Shown here piece after piece: positions 11,845 through 19,907 of a DNA stretch of 48,319 nucleotides. Numbering within the stretch: position 1 is the first letter of the stretch; each line of letters starts with the position of its first letter. The notes beneath the pieces were generated by a model. That model was not told where the DNA came from, did not search any database, and worked only from the letters and a program-made list of their open reading frames with translations. Position numbers and translations under genes: made by a program. Origin of the DNA: a virus. Location of the stretch: the IMG/VR virus record IMGVR_UViG_3300009164_000117, positions 1 to 48,319 of that record; one strand, given 5' to 3'.

Positions 11845-11919
11845 TGCAGAGTGGAGCAGTGGTAGCTCAGCAGGCTCATAACCTGAAGGTCGTTGGTTCA
11901 AACCCAACCTCTGCAACCA
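11845..11919 (+). tRNA. Initiator-like tRNA-Met (CAT)
   Basis: Acceptor TGCAGAG/CTCTGCA, discriminator A and encoded CCA. D arm GAGC...GCTC with A11-U24, the purine-pyrimidine pair typical of bacterial initiators. Anticodon loop CTCATAA with CAT at 11877-11879; variable AGGTC; T arm GTTGG-TTCAAAC-CCAAC. GGCTCATAACC and GAAGGTCGTTGGTTCAAA closely follow bacterial fMet tRNA. Departures: a weak U1-A72 pair instead of a mismatch, and one of the three anticodon-stem G-C pairs replaced by A-U. Confidence 0.82.
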
Positions 11920-11981
11920 ATTTCAAAACGAACTCCGATATAATTGGTTGTAGGAAAGAATTAAATCAAATATTCGCTCTA

Positions 11982-12233
11982 ATGTCTAATACTAATACTC
12001 CCGCTATCGAATCTCTTACCTTTGATCAAGCCAAGGCTGCTGGCCTGGTCAGAGTTGTTCATAAGGTCGTCAGGGCTCATGCAGATGGTCGCCCTGACGT
12101 TGTCATCTTTGAAACGAAAGATGGGGCAGCAGCTTACGTTGCTTTGAAACAGATTACTAAAATGTCCGCCCCAAGTGACGATCACTGGTATGAGGTGAAT
12201 GAGATGATGCTGATTGAGCCTCTGGCGGCCTAG
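11982..12233 (+). CDS. Hypothetical protein, 83 aa
   Basis: Start set at ATG 11982 (MSNTNTPAIESLTFDQAKAA), because the longer frame begins inside the tRNA gene. Mixed alpha/beta, with HKVVRAHADGRPDVVIFETK and KQITKMSAPSDDHWYEV. It is driven by the promoter element at 11927-11945 that directly follows the tRNA. No family recognised. Confidence 0.62.
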   Translation: MSNTNTPAIESLTFDQAKAAGLVRVVHKVVRAHADGRPDVVIFETKDGAAAYVALKQITKMSAPSDDHWYEVNEMMLIEPLAA

Positions 12234-12249
12234 AGGCTAGCAGTGGTGC

Positions 12250-12283
12250 GAGCGCTGGCGGTGCTCTAGAGGTGCCAGCGCTC
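12250..12283 (+). terminator. Strong GC-rich hairpin closing the accessory region
   Basis: GAGCGCTGGC at 12250-12259 pairs with GCCAGCGCTC at 12274-12283 around a 14-nt loop. It lies 16 nt after the last small accessory gene. No clear U-tract follows. Confidence 0.5.
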
Positions 12284-12332
12284 CGAATTGTCTATAGGCT
12301 AGAGGGGGCAAAAAAAGCCGCAGAAGGCATGG

Positions 12333-12420
12333 CTCCATTTTTTTGCTAAAAAATCGCCGATTCTCCTAATAGCTCCGACTCTCCATTTTTTTTGCTAAAA
12401 AATCGCCGATTCTCCTAATA
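12333..12420 (+). repeat. Direct repeats in a 360-bp gene-free stretch
   Basis: A unit of about 39 bp, starting CTCCATTTTTTT and ending GCCGATTCTCCTAATA, is present at 12333-12371 and 12381-12420. Shorter TCTCCTAATA-like motifs continue to about 12530. Each long unit contains a T-run/A-run hairpin (TTTTTTGCTAAAAAA). I see no gene between 12234 and 12596. It could be a terminator cluster or a replication or recombination site. Confidence 0.55.
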
Positions 12421-12596
12421 ACTCCATCCTCTATCACCATTGCCGTTTCTCCTAATATCCCCTACCTCCTCCTAATCTCCTAATCTCTAAAATTTTTTTT
12501 TATAAAAATCTCGGAGATATCCTAATAGCCGTGCTGAGATAACTCCTGCGTTGATTCTAAATTACGGGTGTGAGGCGGGTAATAATTGAAGAGATA

Positions 12597-12604
12597 TATA
12601 AATA
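12597..12604 (+). promoter_or_regulatory. T4-type late promoter box
   Basis: TATAAATA, 5 bp before the ATG at 12610. Identical boxes precede structural and lysis genes elsewhere in the window. Confidence 0.6.
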
Positions 12605-12609
12605 ATATT

Positions 12610-13299
12610 ATGAAGAAAAAAGATATCGAGCAGCTTAGCTTACTCTATGAGAATCTTACAGAACAAAATAGATTATTTGCTAAAGTTATAAAGTTAAAAG
12701 AAGCGAATGAAGAAGATTTTGATTCCATAGAACCTTTTAATCAAGAGCTAAATGATAAAATATTATCTCAGCTTAAGAATTCAGCAAATGGAGTACCCGT
12801 TAAAAACTTCTTGCAAGCCTGTAGCATACTATTTAATGAGCCTAATTTAACACATGTAAGCTGGGCAATAGAAATGTTTGGTGATCTTAATGATATTGAA
12901 CTTACGCATGAATTAGGAGGCAAGGCCGGTGGTAGAGTTATAGTAGATGTTAGACCTGAACCCGAAGCTGTAGAAGTGGACCCAATGGCAGATTATGCTG
13001 AATATCTAACTGTTGATGAGACTGATCCTGCTAGTTTTGAGACCTTTCTTAGCTTACGTTCTAAGCTCATGTCAGGTGATAGGGTATTACTTACTAAATT
13101 TTTCCGTGACTTTGAAACAATATATGGAGTTAATAATTACGAATGGTATAAACAAGGTAACTGGCATTATGATAATTGTACAGCAGCTGTTAACAAGATG
13201 GCAAAAGACTTTAAGATAAAACTTAAAGCTGATTTCGATAGAGGAGGCAGTCTATATATGCTTGGTAGACCTACCAACCCTCCTATTTCTAATGATTAG
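12610..13299 (+). CDS. Putative internal head protein, 229 aa
   Basis: Start placed at ATG 12610 (MKKKDIEQLSLLYENL), just after a late box; the frame from 12586 would begin upstream of it. The first 15 residues match those of the next gene (MKKKDIDQLGVIYEFM), although the rest differs in length and content. Both end this segment in L/I-x-E, the cleavage consensus of T4 prohead protease gp21, as in T4 internal proteins. The C-terminal part (NNYEWYKQGNWHYDNCTAAV ending GGSLYMLG) shares a layout with the next protein. Function after injection unknown. Confidence 0.65.
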   Translation: MKKKDIEQLSLLYENLTEQNRLFAKVIKLKEANEEDFDSIEPFNQELNDKILSQLKNSANGVPVKNFLQACSILFNEPNLTHVSWAIEMFGDLNDIELTHELGGKAGGRVIVDVRPEPEAVEVDPMADYAEYLTVDETDPASFETFLSLRSKLMSGDRVLLTKFFRDFETIYGVNNYEWYKQGNWHYDNCTAAVNKMAKDFKIKLKADFDRGGSLYMLGRPTNPPISND

Positions 13300-13325
13300 G
13301 TTAGTGCTAAATATTAAATAATAGT

Positions 13326-13769
13326 ATGAAGAAAAAAGATATCGATCAACTCGGAGTAATTTACGAGTTTATGAATAATAGCTATAGTGATCATGACTCA
13401 GCCGAGGGCGATGGTTCATCAAGCAGTCGCTCCAGTGCTGATAAAGATATTGGTCCTTATAATGACCATTTCGATTATGATAATAGTCCCTATAAAAATG
13501 CTGTATACGATGAGAGTAATCCTAAAGCTGCAGCAGCTTATACCCGATTAGTTGAAGACATGTATGCTAAGAATGTTATTACTCTTAAAAGGTTTTGGAA
13601 TCTCTTTAGTGTCATGTACGGCATGCATCCAGTTAAAGACGCGCCCCCTTATAAGGACTGGAAACGATCTCTGAAACATGCTGTGCATAAAGTACAACAA
13701 GATTTTCCTGATTTCCCGTTAGATATTGAGATTGAGGGTCATGGCTCTGTATACTTAAATGATACGTAA
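13326..13769 (+). CDS. Putative internal head protein, 147 aa
   Basis: MKKKDIDQLGVIYEFM repeats the N-terminus of the preceding gene and ends in I-Y-E, a possible gp21 site. A Ser/Asp-rich linker (about residues 20-50) follows, then a domain with FWNLFSVMYGMHPVK and a GHGSVYLND end resembling the GGSLYMLG end of the neighbour, so the two are probably diverged paralogs. A weak late-type box (ATTAAATAAT) lies upstream. A bidirectional terminator follows. Confidence 0.65.
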   Translation: MKKKDIDQLGVIYEFMNNSYSDHDSAEGDGSSSSRSSADKDIGPYNDHFDYDNSPYKNAVYDESNPKAAAAYTRLVEDMYAKNVITLKRFWNLFSVMYGMHPVKDAPPYKDWKRSLKHAVHKVQQDFPDFPLDIEIEGHGSVYLNDT

Positions 13770-13779
13770 CCTTTAAAAG

Positions 13780-13817
13780 AAAAAAGCGATCGGTGTTAAG
13801 CCGATCGTTTTTTTTTT
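13780..13817. terminator. Bidirectional intrinsic terminator
   Basis: CGATCGG (13787-13793) pairs with CCGATCG (13801-13807), flanked by an A-run on the left and a T-run on the right. It separates the plus-strand 13326 gene from the convergent minus-strand lysozyme gene. Confidence 0.85.
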
Positions 13818-13818
13818 G

Positions 13819-16494
13819 TTAAGCCTTTACTTTTCTAATCTTCTTAGGCATCTTTACTAACTGATTAGTCTTAGGAGCTAATTTGCCTCCTGGTTCTGCA
13901 GCAATAATCTTAGAGTTTCTATTCATCCGAAGAACTACTCCATCACCATGCGATCCTTTCTTTTGCATTCTCGCTTTATATTCTTTATGATTGAGATACG
14001 CCTGTGCGGCTTTTTTGTAATAACCTGCTTTAATTAGCTTAACCCAGCCGAAATCTCCTCCGCTTGGATTGTCTAAGTCTCCACGGAACTTAATATCTAC
14101 TAGAGCTGCTTTTAACTTATTACTCATCTTCGGCCATTGCTCTCTGAACTTGGCTTGAACTGCAGGTACTCGAGTGCTTACGTCTTTCTTAAATAGTTCC
14201 AGAGCTTCTTCTCTCGATAAAGTTGATGAGAGGCCTGCCGCGTTTCTTCCTTTTTCGAAATCTTGCTTATCTTTGAGAGTACCTTTACCTATAAGATGAC
14301 CTACTCCAATAGTCCACTTACCTACATCATCTAGATAAGGTTTCATGAACTTATCGTTCGCTTTATTATAGATATCACCTCCTATAATTTCACTCGGGAG
14401 GATGAACTCGGAAGCTAACTTAACAACCACATCACCCGGTGCTTCTTTCGCTTTGACAGGTGCCGTAGGAGCTTTCTCAGCATCGTTGTCTTCACGTTTC
14501 TCTTTACGCTGCTCTTTAGCTTCGAGATCTGCTATGACTTTAGTAGCAGCTTGATGGAACTGCGGAGCTTTAATTGACTTAATCTTATTTTCGCCGTCTG
14601 CACCTTTACCTATAGCAATTTTGAGCGCTGTGATCTTTTCTCTATTTGATTCTGGTCTACTCGCTATTTCCCTTTCTAGAGTTTTAGCTCCGGATATATA
14701 TCCAGCACCGAGCGCCCCTATACCTAAAACCGTCGCTAATACTTCTTTAATACCTTCGTTAAATTGATCTGTTATTACGGTTTTGCTTTCTCTCTTACCT
14801 TCGTTTAATATTTCACGGACAACGCTATCAAAGCTTTCTTTAGATACAATATTACCTGCTAACTTACGTTTACTTTCTTCCATAGCTGCTTTTATATCTT
14901 CATCTGTAAATTCAACTGGATTATTATAACAATAAAAATCTCCTCCAACACTTTCTGGTGCTCCTTCTAAGGAAGTTAATTGATTATAAGTACAACTAAA
15001 ATTCTTTCCAACACTTTTCGGTGCTCCTTTCAAAGATGTTAATTGATTATTAGAACACTCAAAATGCCCTTCAACACTTTCCGGTGCTCTTTCCAAAGAT
15101 GTTAATTGATTACTAGAACAATCAAAAGTTCCTCTAACACTTTCCGGCGATCCTTCTAAAGATGTTAATTGATTATTAGAACAAAAAAAAGATTCTCCAA
15201 CACTTTCCGGCGCTCCTTCCAAAGAAGTTAATTGATTACCAGAACAATTAAAATATCCTCCAACACTTTTTGGTGCTCCTTCTAAAGACGTTAATTGATT
15301 ACTAGAACAATAAAAATCTCCTCCAACACTTTCCGGTATATTGTCAGGCAATCTTTCTAAAAACATTAAACCATTTAGATTGTATTTACCTGCTGCAACC
15401 ATTTTCCACGCTTCTTTATAATCTCTCTGTATTCTTTGTTGTACATATTGTATATTTCTGTCTAATTTATTAATTTTTAACGTACGAGTTTCCTCTAACT
15501 GCGGAATAGCAATCTCTCTAGTCTTTAAATACTGCTTTAGTATAGCTCCTCCTTTAGCTTCAATAGCATCAGCTTGAAGAGGAGTAAGATTAGGTCCTAC
15601 AGAAACATATTCATTTATATATTCTTGCCATAGATTATTATTCATTAAATAACTGAATATTTCATCTGTAATAGTATGACCTGATTTTAATACCATTAAC
15701 TGTAAGTCTCTTTCAGCATTTAAAAATTTTACTAACGATGGGCTGTTAGTAAAATCTCTTAAAAATTGTATGTTTGCTTTTTCTTTATCTGTTAACGGCT
15801 TATTTACAAATAAATTTTCATACTGAGCTAGCACAGGAAACTTTGCTACAACTTCTTTCCATGTAGTTTTTTTTGTATTATTAAGCTGATTTGTTCGCTC
15901 CCAGCCATTTTTTTTATGATCTAATACAAGTATATGATCAGGATTAGTCTTAGGTAGTTTTTTAAAGAATATAAAGTAAAATGTAGACTCTTTTTGTAAT
16001 CTGTAGCTATCATACATATTACCTCCTGCACGTCTTGATATACAAAATGAATATCCGTCACCATACTTTACACATTTATGTTGCGAATCGCCTGTATAAA
16101 TTGTAAGCTCATCCGTATCAACTAATTTATCAGCACTATCTTCATGTTCAATCGTAGGTGCTGGCGGTGCATTTTTAAGTTTTTGTTTAGTATCAACAGC
16201 ATCAATATGTTCTGTAAACTCTATAAAAGTTTTAAATACATTAGGCGCTTTAATAGGTATGTTTTTAGACTTAAGGTTGGTGTATAAATTAAAATATGTA
16301 GATATTTTGTTTAAGTCTTTAGTTTCGTTATAAAACTTTATTATTGTTGGCACATCACTTTTAGAAGGCGTTTGATCGAGTGCTAATAGCTTCTGTTGTA
16401 ATTCTGTATCAGAAGGAAATGTTTTCGCTAATAACGCTTCGCTTTCTCTTTTACCTTCATTTAATATTTCACGAACAATACTATCAAAACTCAT
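13819..16494 (-). CDS. LRR plus lysozyme fusion protein with two capsid-targeting-like motifs, 891 aa
   Basis: Start placed at 16494 (MSFDSIVREILNEGKRES), just after a late-like box (ATTAAATAAT). Order: targeting-like motif; about 350 residues unassigned; six to seven 21-residue leucine-rich units (core NQLTSLEGAPESVGG); a second copy of the motif (SFDSVVREILNEGKRES, about 14784-14840); a linker with a hydrophobic stretch (VLATVLGIGALGAGYI); a C-terminal lysozyme-like domain (YLDDVGKWTIGVGHLIG, matching the T4 lysozyme D20/T26 region; the catalytic Glu is probably in LASEFILPSE). Both motifs contain L-N-E, fitting gp21 cleavage. Likely a virion-packaged cell-wall enzyme, apparently made by joining two genes. 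Confidence 0.75.
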   Translation of the reverse strand: MSFDSIVREILNEGKRESEALLAKTFPSDTELQQKLLALDQTPSKSDVPTIIKFYNETKDLNKISTYFNLYTNLKSKNIPIKAPNVFKTFIEFTEHIDAVDTKQKLKNAPPAPTIEHEDSADKLVDTDELTIYTGDSQHKCVKYGDGYSFCISRRAGGNMYDSYRLQKESTFYFIFFKKLPKTNPDHILVLDHKKNGWERTNQLNNTKKTTWKEVVAKFPVLAQYENLFVNKPLTDKEKANIQFLRDFTNSPSLVKFLNAERDLQLMVLKSGHTITDEIFSYLMNNNLWQEYINEYVSVGPNLTPLQADAIEAKGGAILKQYLKTREIAIPQLEETRTLKINKLDRNIQYVQQRIQRDYKEAWKMVAAGKYNLNGLMFLERLPDNIPESVGGDFYCSSNQLTSLEGAPKSVGGYFNCSGNQLTSLEGAPESVGESFFCSNNQLTSLEGSPESVRGTFDCSSNQLTSLERAPESVEGHFECSNNQLTSLKGAPKSVGKNFSCTYNQLTSLEGAPESVGGDFYCYNNPVEFTDEDIKAAMEESKRKLAGNIVSKESFDSVVREILNEGKRESKTVITDQFNEGIKEVLATVLGIGALGAGYISGAKTLEREIASRPESNREKITALKIAIGKGADGENKIKSIKAPQFHQAATKVIADLEAKEQRKEKREDNDAEKAPTAPVKAKEAPGDVVVKLASEFILPSEIIGGDIYNKANDKFMKPYLDDVGKWTIGVGHLIGKGTLKDKQDFEKGRNAAGLSSTLSREEALELFKKDVSTRVPAVQAKFREQWPKMSNKLKAALVDIKFRGDLDNPSGGDFGWVKLIKAGYYKKAAQAYLNHKEYKARMQKKGSHGDGVVLRMNRNSKIIAAEPGGKLAPKTNQLVKMPKKIRKVKA

Positions 16495-16535
16495 ATGATT
16501 ATTTAATCTAAACATAAGAAAGCAGTTCTTTAATC

Positions 16536-16709
16536 TTAGATTTTAATATCGTCAAGTTCTTCTTGAGGTACACAAAGTTTACATTTACCAGCGCTAAAGT
16601 AAATCATCTTATCCTCTATTCGGTTTATAATTATAAAGTCTCTAATACCGCACCCTATTTTTTTAAGCTGGTCTTTAAAGCTGGTTTTTATGTATACTTT
16701 TTCTTCCAT
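16536..16709 (-). CDS. Small hypothetical protein, 57 aa
   Basis: ATG at 16709 gives MEEKVYIKTSFKDQLKKIGC and ends PQEELDDIKI. Mixed alpha/beta, with a CKLC motif near the end (GKCKLCVPQEE). It fills the gap between the lysozyme fusion and thyX and has coding-like composition. Unknown function. Confidence 0.55.
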   Translation of the reverse strand: MEEKVYIKTSFKDQLKKIGCGIRDFIIINRIEDKMIYFSAGKCKLCVPQEELDDIKI

Positions 16710-16785
16710 ATTAAGATTTAAGCTATTCTCGTTAAAATACTATATATTTAATTGCATTTTCCCAACTTAACTATATAATACAGAT

Positions 16786-17493
16786 ATGATAACAGTTGAG
16801 TTAGTAGATAAAATGGGGACTGATTTGTCAGCGGTAAATGCTGCTAGAGTTTCGTTTGATAAAAAATCTGATTGGGAATATACTATACAGAATAAATTTG
16901 ATATAGAAAGTGGTACAAGCGAGACTGTTAAGACTCCTATTGGCTTAAAACCAGGTGATGAAAAGTTAATCAAATTCTTAGCTGAACATAATCATTGGAC
17001 TCCCTTTGGTCATGCTTCTTTATCATTTCATATTAAAGCGCCTATCTTCGTTGCTCGTCAGCTTGTTAAACATACAGTAGGTCTCGTTTGGAATGAAGTA
17101 TCACGTCGATATGTTGATAGTACTCCAGAGTTTTATTTCCCAGACAATTGGCGTAAACGTAATGAAAATAAGAAACAAGGTTCACACGAAGATCAGTTTG
17201 TACCTGAAAATGCCTTTAATGAGTTTACTTGGCCAGAGTTAATTTGTAAAGATGCTTTAGATTTATATCGAGCTATGATTAAGGCAGGTGTATGTGCAGA
17301 ACAAGCTCGTATGATTTTACCTCAGAATATGATGACAGAATGGTATTGGTCTGGTTCGCTTATTGCATTCGCAAGGGTATGTAGCTTAAGATGTAAGAAG
17401 GATACTCAATTCGAAACTCGAGTTGTAGCTGATCAAATTGATGAGATAGCTAAAGAGCTCTTCCCAGTATGTTGGAAGTATTTACGTATATGA
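16786..17493 (+). CDS. thyX: Flavin-dependent thymidylate synthase ThyX
   Basis: Converts dUMP to dTMP using FAD and methylene-tetrahydrofolate. At 235 aa it matches the family length. Motif region at residues 91-109 is RQLVKHTVGLVWNEVSRRY, corresponding to the ThyX signature, but the usual RHR is replaced by KHT. EQARMILPQNMMTEWYWSGS and the Arg-rich end (RCKKDTQFETR) are the substrate and flavin segments. An unusual promoter ACTATATAATA sits just upstream. With nrdA/nrdB it supplies DNA precursors. Confidence 0.92.
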   Translation: MITVELVDKMGTDLSAVNAARVSFDKKSDWEYTIQNKFDIESGTSETVKTPIGLKPGDEKLIKFLAEHNHWTPFGHASLSFHIKAPIFVARQLVKHTVGLVWNEVSRRYVDSTPEFYFPDNWRKRNENKKQGSHEDQFVPENAFNEFTWPELICKDALDLYRAMIKAGVCAEQARMILPQNMMTEWYWSGSLIAFARVCSLRCKKDTQFETRVVADQIDEIAKELFPVCWKYLRI

Positions 17494-17511
17494 CTATATA
17501 TACGTAATATT

Positions 17512-18705
17512 ATGCATCAAACAGCAGCTGAAACTATCACTAGATTTTTTAAAAGTTATATATATCCAATTGAAGAGTCTGTAACTATTGTAGAAGTTGG
17601 AGCTTGCATAGGTGGGTTTAATATTCGAGAATTAAAACCAGAAAGCGCTACTTATATAGGTGTTGACCTGCATCAGTCTCCTGGAGTAGATATAGTACTT
17701 ACTGATCCGTATATATTACCTTTTGAAGATAGTAGTGTTGATTTTGTCATTAGCTCGTCTTGTTTTGAACATAGTGAATTCTTTTGGCTTAATTTTTTAG
17801 AAATTTTAAGAGTACTTAAACCAGCAGGTATTTTTTATTTAAATGTTCCTTCAAATGGTGATTTTCATAGAGACTCTGTAGATTGCTGGCGGTTTTATCC
17901 TGATAGTGGTCGTGCACTAGCCGCTTGGGGTAAAAGAAGTGGCTATAATTGTGAAGTTGTTGAATGTTATACTAGTGATAAGGGCAACGATATATGGTGT
18001 GATTATGTTAGCGTTTTTATTAAAGATGGTACTTATATTAATAAATATGCGTTCAGATTATTAGATAATTTTCATAACTTTACTAACGGATCTGTATACC
18101 CACATACACATCTCGTAAACGTTGATCATTCAAAAAGATGTGGAATGACACCGCAATCTTATATATTTTTAAACATAATAACTCCCTGTTCAAGACCTGA
18201 GAACTTACACACAATTAGTAAAAGTATTAATATACCTAAAACGAACTATAGATGGATAGTTATATGTGATATGGATGAGCTTCCCCCAAAAGAAATGATT
18301 CCTGATAATTGCGAAATTTATCTACATCGTAATCCAACAAGTGTGTATGGACATGACCAGCGAAACTATGCTTTAGATTTGATAAAAAGAGGTTATGTGT
18401 ATTTTAATGATGATGATACTGCATTGCATCCAGAACTTTGGGAAAACATACGAAGCGCTGCTGCTGACTTTATATCTTTTGTGCAGTTAAATACAGATGG
18501 TACTGTAAGACTGCCTGGCACTATTATTTCCTGCTGTCATATAGATAGTCATAACTTTATAGTATCACGCGATACTGTAGGTGATATTAAGTGGTGGATT
18601 ACAGAATATGGTGCAGATGGAGTTTTCGCACAAAAATGCTATGAGAATGCTATAAACAAATTATATATAGATAAGCCGCTATCTATATATAATTTGTTAC
18701 GTTAA
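17512..18705 (+). CDS. Methyltransferase plus glycosyltransferase fusion, 397 aa
   Basis: Residues about 1-165 are a class I SAM-dependent methyltransferase: VEVGACIGGFN (motif I), then IGVDLH, FVISSSCFEH and LKPAGIFYLNVPSNGD. Residues about 215-397 look like a GT-A glycosyltransferase (NIITPCSRPENLHTISKSIN, and YVYFNDDDTALHPELW carrying the DxD-type acidic cluster). It starts 18 bp after thyX. Together with the next gene it may modify a glycan on the host surface or virion; a DNA target is possible but unsupported. Confidence 0.72.
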   Translation: MHQTAAETITRFFKSYIYPIEESVTIVEVGACIGGFNIRELKPESATYIGVDLHQSPGVDIVLTDPYILPFEDSSVDFVISSSCFEHSEFFWLNFLEILRVLKPAGIFYLNVPSNGDFHRDSVDCWRFYPDSGRALAAWGKRSGYNCEVVECYTSDKGNDIWCDYVSVFIKDGTYINKYAFRLLDNFHNFTNGSVYPHTHLVNVDHSKRCGMTPQSYIFLNIITPCSRPENLHTISKSINIPKTNYRWIVICDMDELPPKEMIPDNCEIYLHRNPTSVYGHDQRNYALDLIKRGYVYFNDDDTALHPELWENIRSAAADFISFVQLNTDGTVRLPGTIISCCHIDSHNFIVSRDTVGDIKWWITEYGADGVFAQKCYENAINKLYIDKPLSIYNLLR

Positions 18706-18741
18706 TAAAAAAAATCTATATATACTAAGCCTTTTAAAAAT

Positions 18742-19518
18742 ATGACAGTTACTATTGCTACAGCAGGTTGGAACGAATCTAAAACTATTCTTCCAGTAAT
18801 ACGATACTATCTAGATATTTGTAAGTTTGATAAGTTTATTTATTTTGATAATTACTCAGAAGATGATACGATACAAAAAATTAACGATGCTTATGCTAAT
18901 GACATAAGAGTTATAATTTTAAATACTCCCTATACAGGACATAAGCCTGTGGAAGAGACTTGCTTAATGAATACAACTATGGAACAAGATGATAGTGATG
19001 TTTTCATATGGATAGATAGTGATGAAATTTTATATTGTAAAGATTTTCAGAAACATTTTCTTGATTTGGTTAATCAAGAAAAGTTTTATTCTGCGACATA
19101 TATGTCGAATGTTTATAACGACACAAACTCTTTTGAGGAGAATAAATTAAATATTGTTGATAACTTTAAATTAGTATGTACTGATACAATACTTAAAACA
19201 CCTATTATTGTTAAAACAGATAAGCATACAATTACCTTTGGAGGAGGTCATCATAGCATTAATAAAGACGGTATTGATTTTGGGAACTGTGAAGATAATC
19301 CTAAGTCACCTGGATTAAAAGATTTACACTTGTTTCACTTTACGTATATAACTGCTGAAATGTATTATAATAGAAAAACTTTAGGTCGATTCAGAAATTT
19401 AAATTTAAATATCGATAACTCTTGGTATCACGATTATTGGAACCTTTCTTTAGCAGATGTACAAAATATGATTGACTATCAAAAAACAATAAGTAAATCA
19501 ATTACAGAATACCTCTAA
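18742..19518 (+). CDS. Glycosyltransferase, GT-A/family 2-like, 258 aa
   Basis: MTVTIATAGWNESKTILPVI opens a family 2-type nucleotide-sugar fold. FIYFDNYSEDDTIQKI and VFIWIDSDEIL supply the characteristic acidic residues, with DSD as the likely metal site. GGGHHSIN and LHLFHFTYI resemble the C-terminal part of Glyco_tranf_2_4 proteins. It follows the methyltransferase-glycosyltransferase fusion by 36 bp. Acceptor unknown. Confidence 0.75.
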   Translation: MTVTIATAGWNESKTILPVIRYYLDICKFDKFIYFDNYSEDDTIQKINDAYANDIRVIILNTPYTGHKPVEETCLMNTTMEQDDSDVFIWIDSDEILYCKDFQKHFLDLVNQEKFYSATYMSNVYNDTNSFEENKLNIVDNFKLVCTDTILKTPIIVKTDKHTITFGGGHHSINKDGIDFGNCEDNPKSPGLKDLHLFHFTYITAEMYYNRKTLGRFRNLNLNIDNSWYHDYWNLSLADVQNMIDYQKTISKSITEYL

Positions 19519-19519
19519 G

Positions 19520-19768
19520 CTATTTACCGCTACCATAATACAACGACCGCTCTAGCTCTCTAAAGCGTTTATCAGAATGCCACACCTCATCTACTTGAGG
19601 TGTATATATTCCATCATTTGTTTGTACTGACAGGTTTGCTTTCAGCTTTAATATAGAAGGCTGATATATCACTAAGGAACCTACGTTCGTCGAGGAGTTC
19701 GTTACGCATGAGGTCAGCGCGGTCACTAGAAGCATTAGTACTAGTATTGCGTAGCTTTTCAATTTCAT
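19520..19768 (-). CDS. Rz1-like outer-membrane spanin lipoprotein, 82 aa
   Basis: Signal peptide MKLKSYAILVLMLLVTALTSC ends in a lipobox (LTSC; lipidation at Cys21). It starts inside the Rz-like gene in another frame, the classic nested Rz/Rz1 arrangement. After export and lipidation it would sit in the outer membrane and join the inner spanin to fuse membranes at lysis. This implies a Gram-negative host. Confidence 0.75.
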   Translation of the reverse strand: MKLKSYAILVLMLLVTALTSCVTNSSTNVGSLVIYQPSILKLKANLSVQTNDGIYTPQVDEVWHSDKRFRELERSLYYGSGK

Positions 19769-19889
19769 TTATTAATTCTGTTTGTTTTGCTCTGGATAAA
19801 CGCGTTACATTATAAAGCGTAGTTTTATTTTTTAACTGTAAATATGCAGTTAAAGCAGCAAGAGCCTCTTTTATAATACCAAGTAACAT
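19614..19889 (-). CDS. Rz-like inner-membrane spanin, 91 aa
   Basis: A short hydrophobic N-terminus (MLLGIIKEALAALTAYLQL) is followed by a charged helical periplasmic part (SRAKQTELINEIEKLRN), the usual i-spanin layout. It overlaps the Rz1-like lipoprotein gene by more than half. It lies 18 bp after the holin-like gene. Identification rests on topology and nesting, not on sequence similarity. Confidence 0.65.
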   Translation of the reverse strand: MLLGIIKEALAALTAYLQLKNKTTLYNVTRLSRAKQTELINEIEKLRNTSTNASSDRADLMRNELLDERRFLSDISAFYIKAESKPVSTNK

Positions 19890-19907
19890 AAAATTATGTT
19901 CTTTATA

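Noticed and set aside
11844-11981. N-terminal extension of the 83-aa protein
   Set aside because: The extension is a translation of the tRNA gene and promoter element; ATG 11982 has the usual leader.
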